NCBI RefSeq assembly: GCF_006547065.1
Contig: NZ_CP041243.1
Location: forward strand, 2,929,001 to 2,993,000
Direction: 5' to 3'
Length of the DNA stretch: 64,000 nucleotides
Source: Brevundimonas sp. M20
GTDB lineage: Bacteria > Pseudomonadota > Alphaproteobacteria > Caulobacterales > Caulobacteraceae
The notes beneath the pieces were generated by a model. That model saw nothing but the letters and a program-made list of their open reading frames with translations, searched no databases and was not told the DNA's origin. A program made the translations under genes and the position numbers. This document shows positions 44,598 through 52,096 of the stretch, one piece after another; position 1 is the stretch's first letter, and the number at the start of each line of letters is the position of its first letter.

Positions 44598-45575
44598 CTA
44601 TTCGACGCGGGTGGCGTGTACGCCGCGGCGTTCGAGGATGGACTGGACGCTGTCGTCGCCCGCGAGGTGGGCCGCGCCGACGGCGATGAAGACCGTGCCC
44701 GAGCCGTCAAGAAGGGTCTGGATCTGGCCGGCCCAGTTGGTGTTCCGGTTGGTCAGCATGGCGTCATAGACGGTCTGGCTTTCCGCCTTCATCTCGGCGA
44801 CGGCGAGTTGCTCGATCCCGGCGACGTCGCCGGCGGCCCAGGCGTTGACCAGTCGGTCCAGCTCGACCGTGGCGTTGTCGTAGCTCTTGAGCGTGCTGCG
44901 CAGGAAGTCGAGCTGGGCGTCGTCCGGCAGGCCCGCGATGATGCCGACCTGTTCCTCCAGCGTCTCGAAGCCGTGGATCGGCTTGCCGGCGGCCATGGCG
45001 CGGCCCTTGAGGACGAGTTCGACGCCCGATTGCGGGTCATAACCCGCCTTGATCAGCGGGGTGACCGACAGGGTCAGGCCCGCCAGCCAGGGACGGAACA
45101 TGTTCAGCTGGGCCATCGGCAGGCCGACCGAGGCGGCGGCGGCTTCGAGGTCGGCGTTCTCCTCGGCCGTCAGCAGGCTGGACAGGGGCGTCTGGGGCGC
45201 CAGGCCGAGGCGCTGGATGATCGGCACCATCGCGGCCTGATCGTCGGGATTGGAGATCTCGAACCAGATCTGGTCGGCGCTGTCGAAAGCGGCGTCGACG
45301 CGGTCCGTGGCCCAGCCGGTGGTCGGGCGCAGAACGTGGACGGTGCCGAACAGATAGATGGTCGAGTCCGCGTCACGGATGACCCAGAGAGCCGGACCGG
45401 CGCCCTCAGCGCGGGGGGCGGCGGCGACCGGGGCGGCGGTCGGGGCAGCGGTCTGGGCGAAGACCTGGGCGGGCTGGAAGGCGACGGCGGCGGCGAGACC
45501 GAGGCCCATGGCGACCCCGAGGGCGTTGCGGCTGGTCGTGGCGACGGCGGAGGTAAGGCGGGACACGAGGGTCAT
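44598..45575 (-). CDS. TraB/GumN family protein
   Basis: The 325-residue product has an N-terminal export signal (about 15-40, LGVAMGLGLAAAVAFQPAQVFA), then the TraB/GumN domain: ALWVIRDADSTIYLFGTVHVL with the first GTxH motif, IWFEISNP, and the C-terminal FIAVGAAHLAGDDSV with the second G-x-x-H motif. These paired GTVH and GAAH motifs mark a metalloprotease-like fold related to Tiki proteins. The function in bacteria is not settled. It is the last of four same-strand genes but is separated from the XRE unit by 55 nt and may have its own promoter. Confidence 0.9.
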   Translation of the reverse strand: MTLVSRLTSAVATTSRNALGVAMGLGLAAAVAFQPAQVFAQTAAPTAAPVAAAPRAEGAGPALWVIRDADSTIYLFGTVHVLRPTTGWATDRVDAAFDSADQIWFEISNPDDQAAMVPIIQRLGLAPQTPLSSLLTAEENADLEAAAASVGLPMAQLNMFRPWLAGLTLSVTPLIKAGYDPQSGVELVLKGRAMAAGKPIHGFETLEEQVGIIAGLPDDAQLDFLRSTLKSYDNATVELDRLVNAWAAGDVAGIEQLAVAEMKAESQTVYDAMLTNRNTNWAGQIQTLLDGSGTVFIAVGAAHLAGDDSVQSILERRGVHATRVE

Positions 45576-45630
45576 CGGAACGATTTCCTTGAAGGCGGTG
45601 TGGATCGGAAGGCGAAGGAATGAGGGCCGG

Positions 45631-46284
45631 TCAGGCGAGGCCGCGACGCACGGTCACGACCATGGACACCACCAGATAGACGCCCATCAGGACGACGTAG
45701 ATGTCCCAGGCGGTGATGGGCGGGGCGGCGGCGAGGCGTTCGGCGGCGGCCCAGACGAACAGCAGCCCCTGCCCCAGCCAGAAGGTCAGGGCGCCGGCCT
45801 CGACCACCACGCGGCGGAACAGCTCATCCACCGAGCGATAGAGGCGAAGGTTCAGGGCCGTGTGCAACAGGAGCAGGGCGACAATGACCGCGAGGGCAAG
45901 CGGCGGCGCGACCTCCAGACCGGAGAGGACCATCGGCAGCGGCAGGATGACGGCCGACAGGCCCATGACGGCGGCCTGGGTGCGGGCGGCGCGGACCTCG
46001 TCATCCCCGGCGGGCCCTTCCAGCCGGAGCAGCTTGCCCAGAGACGCGCGGTTGAAGGTGCTGAACACCACGGCCAGACTGGAAATGAGCATGACGGCGC
46101 CGAGGAAGCCGGCCGCCACATCGGCCCAGCGCAGGGCGGAGGTGTCGAACTGAAGCCCCGGGAAGAGCCGGTAGCCGAACTGACCGACGCCGTAGCCGAC
46201 AACGCCGGCGACGAAGCCGATGCCGAACAGTCGGACGGCGTGGCGGGTCCACTCGGGCGTGTCCGCGGGGAAGAAGCGGGCCAT
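45631..46284 (-). CDS. Integral membrane protein of unknown function
   Basis: The 217-residue product has about six hydrophobic segments (LFGIGFVAGVVGYGVGQ, WADVAAGFLGAVMLISSLAVV, AAVMGLSAVILPLPMVL, PPLALAVIVALLLLHTAL, GQGLLFVWAAAER, DIYVVLMGVYLVVSMVV). No family was identified with certainty. It is 9 nt after the small XRE regulator, suggesting one operon. Confidence 0.82.
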   Translation of the reverse strand: MARFFPADTPEWTRHAVRLFGIGFVAGVVGYGVGQFGYRLFPGLQFDTSALRWADVAAGFLGAVMLISSLAVVFSTFNRASLGKLLRLEGPAGDDEVRAARTQAAVMGLSAVILPLPMVLSGLEVAPPLALAVIVALLLLHTALNLRLYRSVDELFRRVVVEAGALTFWLGQGLLFVWAAAERLAAAPPITAWDIYVVLMGVYLVVSMVVTVRRGLA

Positions 46285-46293
46285 GGCTGTCTC

Positions 46294-46482
46294 CTATTCC
46301 GAGAAGATGGATTCGATGGGTTGTTCGAAGACCCTGGCGATCTTGAAGGCGAGCGGCAGGGACGGGTCGTAACGCCCGGTTTCGAGCGCGTTGACGGTTT
46401 GGCGCGAGACACCGAGAGCCTCGGCCAGATCGGCCTGACTCCAGTTGCGCTCGGCGCGCAGGACCTTGAGACGATTGTTCAT
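46294..46482 (-). CDS. Small XRE-family helix-turn-helix regulator
   Basis: The 62-residue protein is a lone HTH_3 domain: LKVLRAERNWSQADLAEALG, VSRQTVNALETGRYDPSLP, AFKIARVFEQPIESIF. Such YozG-type regulators often sit next to membrane proteins. It lies 10 nt downstream of one membrane gene and 9 nt upstream of another. The inverted repeat at 46969-47018 in the operon promoter is its probable operator. Confidence 0.92.
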   Translation of the reverse strand: MNNRLKVLRAERNWSQADLAEALGVSRQTVNALETGRYDPSLPLAFKIARVFEQPIESIFSE

Positions 46483-46492
46483 TTCCGTGCCC

Positions 46493-46948
46493 TCACCGAC
46501 GCTGCGCCCACCACACCAGCCAGCCGATCGAATAGCCGACCAGCAGGAAGGTGAGGGTGAGGGTCATGCCGAAGGCGAAGACCTCATTCGTTGTCAGCCC
46601 GGGCAGAAGAGGCGCGTCCTCGCGCGACAACAGGGTCAGGAGCACCGCGCCGCCGACGGCCATGCCGGAGCAGCCGCCCCACCACCAGGCCCATTTGTGG
46701 GCCTCGCGCGCGGCCTCGTCGATGCGGCGCCACCACCAGACGCACAGCCCCATGGCGATGGCCATGGCGGCGCCGTTCACCAGCAGGTTGACGATGAAAC
46801 CGGTCATCCCGCTCAGGCCGTCCGTCAGGACGCCGGCGACGCCCGCGAACGCGCCGGCCAGACCGGACAGCCCCATGATCAGCAGAAAGGCCTTTGGTCC
46901 CGCGATCGGTCGTTTGGGTTTGGCGTTGGGTTTGGCGGACGACGCCAT
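46493..46948 (-). CDS. Small four-TM membrane protein
   Basis: The 151-residue product has a basic N-terminal tail (SSAKPNAKPKRP) and four TM helices (FLLIMGLSGLAGAFAGVAGV, GFIVNLLVNGAAMAIAMGL, WWGGCSGMAVGGAVLLTLL, FAFGMTLTLTFLLVGYSIGW). It is first in the operon with the XRE regulator. GAGGGAGC precedes the ATG. Function unknown. Confidence 0.82.
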   Translation of the reverse strand: MASSAKPNAKPKRPIAGPKAFLLIMGLSGLAGAFAGVAGVLTDGLSGMTGFIVNLLVNGAAMAIAMGLCVWWWRRIDEAAREAHKWAWWWGGCSGMAVGGAVLLTLLSREDAPLLPGLTTNEVFAFGMTLTLTFLLVGYSIGWLVWWAQRR

Positions 46949-46968
46949 GACAAGCTCCCTCGTCTGTT

Positions 46969-47018
46969 TGACAAGGGTGTTTTACAGTCAGCGCCGCCCG
47001 TGTCAAGCGCCCTTGTCA
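46969..47018 (-). promoter_or_regulatory. Promoter with flanking operators for the XRE/membrane operon
   Basis: On the minus strand a -35 box TTGACA (47006-47001), 16 nt, and a -10 box TAAAAC are seen. TGACAAGGG (47018-47010) lies upstream of the -35 box and its inverse CCCTTGTCA (46977-46969) lies after the -10 box. TGACAAGGGCGCTTGACA is itself near-palindromic and covers the -35 box. The layout fits repression by the small XRE protein. Confidence 0.65.
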
Positions 47019-47037
47019 GATCGACGGAGACTTTCTC

Positions 47038-48306
47038 CTAGTCGCTCCGGGTCAGGCTGAGACGGTCGCTTTCCGTCAACTCCGGTCGACTGAGCGTCCG
47101 GGGCGATTGCTCGACGGGCGGCAGTTCCGCGATGTCCTTGCCTTCGTGGTCCACTTGCAGGTCCTCGAAACGACGCGCCGAGACCATGACCTGGCTCTCC
47201 AGCGAGCCGACGAACTGATTGTATTTGCCGACGGCCGTGTCGAGCGCCCGCCCGACGGCCGCGGCGTGGCCGCCCATGACCGACAGGCGCTTGTAGAGTT
47301 CCTTGCCCAGCTTCGCGACGTCCTCGGCGTTCTTCGCCTGCTCCTCGGCGCGCCAGCCGTAGGCGACCGCCTTGCACAGGGCAAACAGGGTCGTCGGGGT
47401 GACGATGACCACGCGCGAGGCCATGGCGTCGGTCAGCAGGTTCGGCTCGTGATCCAGCGCGGCGGCGAGGAAGGCGTCGCCGGGGACGAACAGGGCCACG
47501 AAGTCCGGACTGGGCTTGAACTGATCCTGATAGGCCTTGGAGGCCAGCTGACGCATGTGGGTTTTCAGGCTGGCGGCGATGCGGACCGAGCGTGCGTGGG
47601 CACGGGCGTCCTCGTCCCCCTGATCTGCGCTGTCGTCGAACGCCAGCGGCACCTTGGCGTCGATGACGAACATGCCGCCGCCGGGCAGGCGAACGATGAA
47701 GTCGGGGCGCTGCTGACGGCCCTCGTCATTGGCCGACGAGTTCTGCTCCTCGAAGTCGAACCGCCCGGCCATGCCGGCGGCTTCCAGAACATTGCGGCAG
47801 GTCTGCTCGCCCCAGCGACCGCGACGGCCGGTGTTGCCCCGCAGCGCCTCGGTCAGCTTGCGCGCCTCGTCGCGCGTGGCGGTGGAGGCGGTCATCAACT
47901 GGGCCAGCTGCTCCTTGAGCCCGCCGGTTTCCTCGGCGCGGGTCTTCTCCAGAGCCGCCACCTGCTCCTGAAACAGCTTCAGAGTGTCGGCGACGGGCTT
48001 CAGCTGGGCATCCATCCGCTGCTGGGCCAGAAGCTCGCGGTTGCGGAAGGTCTCATCGGTGCGCCTCAGCATCTCCTCGGCGACGGTCCGGGCCGATTGG
48101 GCGGCCTGGGCGCGCAGGAGCTCGGCCTGGGTCGCGGCCTGGTCCTCGGCCAGATGCAACCGTGCCTCGGTGGCGGCGAAGCGCTGGGACAGATCCCACG
48201 CCCGGGCATCGGCGGCGGCGGCCCGGCGGCGCTCCATCAGGGCCCATGCGAGCGCGATCAGGGCCACAATGGCGGCGGCGACGAGGGACACGAGCGAAGC
48301 GTTCAT
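47038..48306 (-). CDS. rmuC: DNA recombination protein RmuC homologue
   Basis: The 422-residue protein has an N-terminal TM helix (LVSLVAAAIVALIALAWALME), a long coiled coil (about 25-150, rich in Ala, Glu, Arg and Gln) and the RmuC nuclease-like domain with GRWGEQTCRNVLEAAGM, RPDFIVRLPGGGMFVIDAKVPL and FVPGDAFLAAALDHEPNL. RmuC limits inversions at short inverted repeats in Escherichia coli. The start at 48306 (MNASLVSL) was chosen; an upstream frame to 48390 would run through tandem repeats. It is interesting beside the many inverted-repeat elements here, but rmuC is a common core gene. Confidence 0.93.
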   Translation of the reverse strand: MNASLVSLVAAAIVALIALAWALMERRRAAAADARAWDLSQRFAATEARLHLAEDQAATQAELLRAQAAQSARTVAEEMLRRTDETFRNRELLAQQRMDAQLKPVADTLKLFQEQVAALEKTRAEETGGLKEQLAQLMTASTATRDEARKLTEALRGNTGRRGRWGEQTCRNVLEAAGMAGRFDFEEQNSSANDEGRQQRPDFIVRLPGGGMFVIDAKVPLAFDDSADQGDEDARAHARSVRIAASLKTHMRQLASKAYQDQFKPSPDFVALFVPGDAFLAAALDHEPNLLTDAMASRVVIVTPTTLFALCKAVAYGWRAEEQAKNAEDVAKLGKELYKRLSVMGGHAAAVGRALDTAVGKYNQFVGSLESQVMVSARRFEDLQVDHEGKDIAELPPVEQSPRTLSRPELTESDRLSLTRSD

Positions 48307-48353
48307 GCTCCGTTCCTTACCGGGAGTCGGGGACGACGGACAGGGCCGCGGAA

Positions 48354-48427
48354 CGAGACGGCGGAGACGGTGGAGACGCGTGAAATACACCGTCTATGCC
48401 GTCTATCCCGTCTATCCCGTCTATCGG
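48354..48427. repeat. Nonamer-armed inverted-repeat element upstream of rmuC
   Basis: Left arm has three units of GAGACGGNG type (48354-48379). Right arm (48391-48427), read on the minus strand, has four units of ATAGACGGG type. The arms can pair through GACGG/CCGTC. It has the same design as the heptamer elements but with a 9-nt period. Confidence 0.65.
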
Positions 48428-48525
48428 GGCGGACAGACTTGAGGCGCGGGGCGGCGCGGGCTGCGGGCGTCATGTCGACAGTCTGCACCGCCGGTACGTC
48501 ATTTCTGGACGTATCGAAACTGAAG

Positions 48526-48551
48526 ACGGCGGCCCCGCGCGGAGCCGCCGT
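48526..48551 (-). terminator. Hairpin after the SPFH gene
   Basis: On the minus strand ACGGCGGC, a 10-nt loop, GCCGCCGT, then CTTCAGTTT. The T tract is weak. Confidence 0.55.
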
Positions 48552-48574
48552 TCAGGAACAGGCGCGCGGTCCGG

Positions 48575-49618
48575 TCAGCGGTTGTTGGCCGCCACCCCGT
48601 CGCGAGAGGCGATCAGGGCCGAGACGTTGATGTCGGAGCCGACCACGCAGGTGTCCGCGCTGAGCGGGCAGATGCCGAGGGTGCGCTCGATCTCGCGCAG
48701 GCGCACGACCTCGGGGTTGGAGCGAATGGATTCGGCCAGCAGACGGTTGGCCTCGGCCTGACCGCGCGCCTGGGCGATGCGGGCCTCGGCGTTGGCGCGT
48801 TCGAGGTTCACGCGCTCGAGCGCGGCGCGGGTGTTCTGCTCGGCGGTGGTGCGCGACTGGATCGCGGCCAGAACGCTTTCCGGGTAACGGATCGAGCCGA
48901 CCCACTCCATGCGGATGATCTCCAGACCCTGTGGCGTCCATTCACGTTGCAGGGCCTGCATGGCCTTCTGCAGCACGATCTGGCGACCGGGGCCGATCAA
49001 CTGGCCGGGGCAGTCGTCGCTGTCGGGCGTGCCCGCGGCGACCGGCTGGCCGCCCGGAACGACGACGGGCTGGATCTCGGCCTGCGCCGACTGCTGTGCG
49101 TTGCAGGCGACCGGCAGCTTTTCCGTCTCACGGGCGATGGCGGCCCGGACCGAGGTGCGCAGCGGGCCGTCGATGAAGGCGTCGTACTCCTGACGCCAGG
49201 TCGCATACAGGTCGGCGGCCTTGTCCTCACGCACGCGGAAGGTCAGGGCGACGTCGGCGGTCATGGGCAGGCCCAGCACGTCGGAGAAGGTGATCTCCTC
49301 GTTTTCACGACCGTCGGAGTTGGGCTCGCGCGTATAGCTGTAGGTGCGCTGGAGCGTCTGGTAGGTGCGGATCTTCTCGCCGATGCCTTCCCAGTGGAAG
49401 CCCGGCCCGAGTTCGGCGCGCTGAACGCCGGGGTTGGGCCCGAATTTGGTGGTCTTGATGCCCATATAACCGCTCTCGACCGTGACGCTGCACGACGAGA
49501 CGGCGCCGACGCCGACCACGATCAGCACCAGGATCAGGACGACCATGCCGATGGTCCGTCCCACCTTCGATCCGCCGCCGGTGGGCAGACGGGGGATGTT
49601 GCCGAACGCATTGGTCAC
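48575..49618 (-). CDS. SPFH/prohibitin-domain membrane protein
   Basis: The 347-residue protein has one TM helix (about 22-42, TIGMVVLILVLIVVGVGAVSS), then an SPFH/Band-7 domain (VTVESGYMGIKTTKFG, GPGFHWEGIGEKIRTYQTL, FSDVLGLPMTADVALTFRV) and a C-terminal Ala/Glu/Arg coiled coil (AEQNTRAALERVNLERANAEA). Such proteins form oligomeric membrane rings that organise proteins or proteases. The start is GTG 49618, set by a GTGA overlap with the upstream small membrane gene's stop. Cys residues around 195-225 (VACNAQQ, DDCPGQL) are unusual for the family. Confidence 0.88.
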   Translation of the reverse strand: MTNAFGNIPRLPTGGGSKVGRTIGMVVLILVLIVVGVGAVSSCSVTVESGYMGIKTTKFGPNPGVQRAELGPGFHWEGIGEKIRTYQTLQRTYSYTREPNSDGRENEEITFSDVLGLPMTADVALTFRVREDKAADLYATWRQEYDAFIDGPLRTSVRAAIARETEKLPVACNAQQSAQAEIQPVVVPGGQPVAAGTPDSDDCPGQLIGPGRQIVLQKAMQALQREWTPQGLEIIRMEWVGSIRYPESVLAAIQSRTTAEQNTRAALERVNLERANAEARIAQARGQAEANRLLAESIRSNPEVVRLREIERTLGICPLSADTCVVGSDINVSALIASRDGVAANNR

Positions 49619-49839
49619 AGGGCGTCTCCGTTGTCCTTGAGGCGGTCGGCCGCCCAGCGCCAGAGCCGCCATCCGGCCCAGACGAGAATCAGGATGCCGC
49701 CGATCCCGACCACCGAGGCGGTGATGAGGCTGCCGGCGAAATGGGCTTCGAGGATCAGGGGGACCGCATAGCGGATCAGGAAGATGAAGCCGATGACCAG
49801 GGCGCAGATGCCCGCCACCAGAACCAGAACCACCTTCAT
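49615..49839 (-). CDS. Small two-TM membrane protein coupled to SPFH gene
   Basis: The 74-residue product has two TM helices (VVLVLVAGICALVIGFIFLI and LITASVVGIGGILILVWAGW) and a short basic tail. It overlaps the SPFH gene by 4 nt (GTGA), so the two products are probably made in fixed ratio and may act together. Confidence 0.8.
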   Translation of the reverse strand: MKVVLVLVAGICALVIGFIFLIRYAVPLILEAHFAGSLITASVVGIGGILILVWAGWRLWRWAADRLKDNGDAL

Positions 49840-49936
49840 CCGCTCACTCCCCCAAGCCGCGACAATGGAGCCTGTTTGGGCGGGCGCTTCAAGCGGTCAT
49901 AGGCGATCATCGCGCCGTGCGACGATGTGGCGAGCG

Positions 49937-50539
49937 TCAGGCCGGGCGGCGGGCCCGCAGGGCCTGAACGATGGTGCCGTCGTCCAGCCAGTCCAGTTCG
50001 CCGCCGACGGGGACGCCGCGCGCGAGACTGGTGATCTCCACGCCGGACCCGGCGAGGCGTTCGGCGATGTAGTGGGCCGTGGTCTGGCCGTCGACGGTGG
50101 CGGGCAGGGCCATGACGACCTCCCTCGCCTCACCGCCGCGCACCCGTCCGACCAGTTCGGCGATGCGCAGGGCCTCGGGACCGACGCCGTCCAGCGCGGA
50201 CAACAGGCCGCCCAGCACATGATACTTGCCCCGGAAGGCGCCGGATCGTTCCATGGCCCAAAGCGCGCCGGCCTCCTCGACCACGCAGATCAGGCCGTTG
50301 TCACGGGCGCCGTCGGAGCAGATGGAGCAGGGATCGCGGGTGTCCGGCGCGCCGCACACGCTGCACGAGACGACCTTCTCCGCCGTCTCGGCCAGCGAGG
50401 CGGCCAGCGGGACCAGAAGCTGCTCGCGCTTCTTCAGCAGGGCCAGCGCCGCGCGGCGGGCCGAACGCGGTCCCATGCCCGGCAGTTTGGACAGCAGGCT
50501 GATCAGGCGTTCGATTTCAGGTCCGGCGGAGGCGGCCAT
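49937..50539 (-). CDS. recR: Recombination mediator protein RecR
   Basis: The 200-residue protein has the helix-hairpin-helix start ([21 protein letters not shown]), the zinc motif [16 protein letters not shown], and the Toprim domain with [14 protein letters not shown] and [18 protein letters not shown]. RecR with RecF/RecO loads RecA at gaps. It is last in ybaB, CPCC gene, recR, each joined by a one-base TGATG overlap. Confidence 0.96.
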   Translation of the reverse strand: MAASAGPEIERLISLLSKLPGMGPRSARRAALALLKKREQLLVPLAASLAETAEKVVSCSVCGAPDTRDPCSICSDGARDNGLICVVEEAGALWAMERSGAFRGKYHVLGGLLSALDGVGPEALRIAELVGRVRGGEAREVVMALPATVDGQTTAHYIAERLAGSGVEITSLARGVPVGGELDWLDDGTIVQALRARRPA

Positions 50540-50913
50540 CAGGCTTTCAACCAGTAGGGTGAGTCCGGCCCGAGGCCGACGGCGTGGAAATAGTCGAGCC
50601 CGGTCCGGATCGTCCGGTCCCCTTCGGCGTCCATCCTGGCATTCCAGGGCCGCCAGGCGGGGTCGGCGACCTCATCATCCGCCGGGGGGCGAACGTGGAC
50701 GGTGAAGGAGGGGTCGCTCACCCCGGCGCTGATGAAATAGAGCTGGGCCTCGGCGAGGCTGACTGTGTTGGCCCCACCCCTGAGCAGGGGCGAGGCGAGC
50801 TGAACGGGATCGTCCTCCCACCAGCAGACGCGACAGATTTCATAGCCCCCGGGCCCTTCGGAGAGGGTGCGGTAGCCGCAGCACGCGCAGGTCACCCCCC
50901 CGAGCCCGTTCAT
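50539..50913 (-). CDS. CPCC-type cysteine-rich protein
   Basis: The 124-residue protein has the N-terminal zinc-ribbon-like pattern [27 protein letters not shown] of the Cys_rich_CPCC family (shown in parts: [21 protein letters not shown]). Here the usual CPCC is CACC and the second CPVC is CRVC, but all four Cys remain. The function of the family is unknown. It is tightly nested between ybaB and recR with one-base overlaps on both sides, an unusual place for it. Confidence 0.87.
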   Translation of the reverse strand: MNGLGGVTCACCGYRTLSEGPGGYEICRVCWWEDDPVQLASPLLRGGANTVSLAEAQLYFISAGVSDPSFTVHVRPPADDEVADPAWRPWNARMDAEGDRTIRTGLDYFHAVGLGPDSPYWLKA

Positions 50914-51242
50914 CAGAAGAGCTTGGGCATCCCGGGGATGTTCATGCCCGCCATCGGACCGGCGGCCTCGCGCATCAGGGCGGCGTTGACCTCGTCCAGC
51001 TTGCGCTTGGCGTCGGCGTGGGCGGCCACGATCAGGTCGGCGAGGATCTCGCCTTCGCCGGGGACCAGCAGGCTGTCGTCGATGGTGACGCCGGTGATCT
51101 CGCCCGCGCCCTTGAGCGCGACGGTGACAAGCCCGCCGCCGGACGAACCGGACGCGGAGGTTTCAGCCATTTTGGCCTGGGCGTCCTGCAGACGCTGCTG
51201 CATCTGCTGGGCCTGCTGCATGAGGGCGTTGAGGTCTTTCAT
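50913..51242 (-). CDS. ybaB: YbaB/EbfC family nucleoid-associated protein
   Basis: The 109-residue protein starts with a coiled region (NALMQQAQQMQQRLQDAQAK), has the central beta sheet (GSSGGGLVTVALKGAGEITG, VTIDDSL) and ends in a helical segment (LIVAAHADAKRKLDEVNAAL) and GMNIPGMPKLF. YbaB binds DNA as a dimer and commonly lies with dnaX and recR. Here dnaX is upstream on the same strand but a nitroreductase gene on the other strand lies between them. Confidence 0.95.
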   Translation of the reverse strand: MKDLNALMQQAQQMQQRLQDAQAKMAETSASGSSGGGLVTVALKGAGEITGVTIDDSLLVPGEGEILADLIVAAHADAKRKLDEVNAALMREAAGPMAGMNIPGMPKLF

Positions 51243-51405
51243 GCCCCCTAGATAGGCGGTTCAGGGCGCGGGCGACAGGGGGGTCGATCACCGCCGGACA
51301 GCTATCCGTAACAGAAAATGTGACAGAGCCCCTTGGCGGCCATGCCGCGCCCTCCTATTTCGCACCTACTGCTGTTGCAGTTTGAAATTCTGGAGGGACC
51401 ATTCG

Positions 51406-52020
51406 ATGGCCTTTGACGCCCTGACCGACCGCGACGCCCCGCTTTCCGAGGCCGCTCTCGCCCAACTCTTCACCGAAGCGCGCACCCGAAACGGCTGGAC
51501 AGACCGTCCCGTGCCGGAAGCCCTGCTTCGCAAGCTGTACGACCTGACCAAATTCGGTCCGACGGCGGTGAACAACACCCCGGCCCGCTTCATCTTCGTG
51601 ACCTCGCCGGAGGCCAAGGCGCGCCTCGTGCCGCTGATGGCCGAGGGCAACCGGGCCAAGACCGCCCAGGCGCCCGTCACCGTGATCATCGGTCAGGACC
51701 TCGACTTCCCCGAGACCCTGCCGACCCTGTTCCCGCACGCGCCCGGCGCCAAGGACTGGTTCGCCGACGAGGCGATGCGCCGCGAAAGCGCCTTCCGCAA
51801 CGCCTCGCTGCAGGGCGGCTATCTGATCCTCGCCGCGCGGGCGCTGGGTCCGGACGTCGGCCCGATGTCGGGCTTCGACCCCGCGGGCGTGAAGGCCGAG
51901 TTCTTCCCGGACAACAACGTCGAGCCGAACTTCATCATGAACATCGGCTACGGCAACGACGACAACCTGTTCCCGAGGTCGCCGCGTCTGGCGTTCGAGG
52001 AGGCGTCGCGGATTCTATGA
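51406..52020 (+). CDS. rutE: Nitroreductase family protein, malonic semialdehyde reductase type
   Basis: The 204-residue flavoprotein matches the RutE/HadB branch of nitroreductases: [74 protein letters not shown] and [11 protein letters not shown]. RutE reduces malonic semialdehyde to 3-hydroxypropionate in pyrimidine breakdown. No other rut gene is nearby, so the role may be general semialdehyde or nitro-group reduction. GGAGGG precedes ATG 51406. It is inserted, opposite in strand, between dnaX and ybaB. Confidence 0.88.
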   Translation: MAFDALTDRDAPLSEAALAQLFTEARTRNGWTDRPVPEALLRKLYDLTKFGPTAVNNTPARFIFVTSPEAKARLVPLMAEGNRAKTAQAPVTVIIGQDLDFPETLPTLFPHAPGAKDWFADEAMRRESAFRNASLQGGYLILAARALGPDVGPMSGFDPAGVKAEFFPDNNVEPNFIMNIGYGNDDNLFPRSPRLAFEEASRIL

Positions 52021-52096
52021 GGCGGCAGGCAGCAGGATTGGGATCAGGCGGTAGCGGGCAAACCCTTCCTGCTCACTGCCGCCTGCTCACTGCCGG
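52021..52096. repeat. Heptamer-armed inverted-repeat element (no cargo)
   Basis: The element fills exactly the space between the stop codons of the nitroreductase and dnaX genes. Read from the dnaX side, one arm is GTGAGCA, GGCGGCA, GTGAGCA; the other arm holds GGCGGCA, GGCAGCA. GTGAGCA is shared with the 6751 element. It could act as a two-way terminator. Confidence 0.7.
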
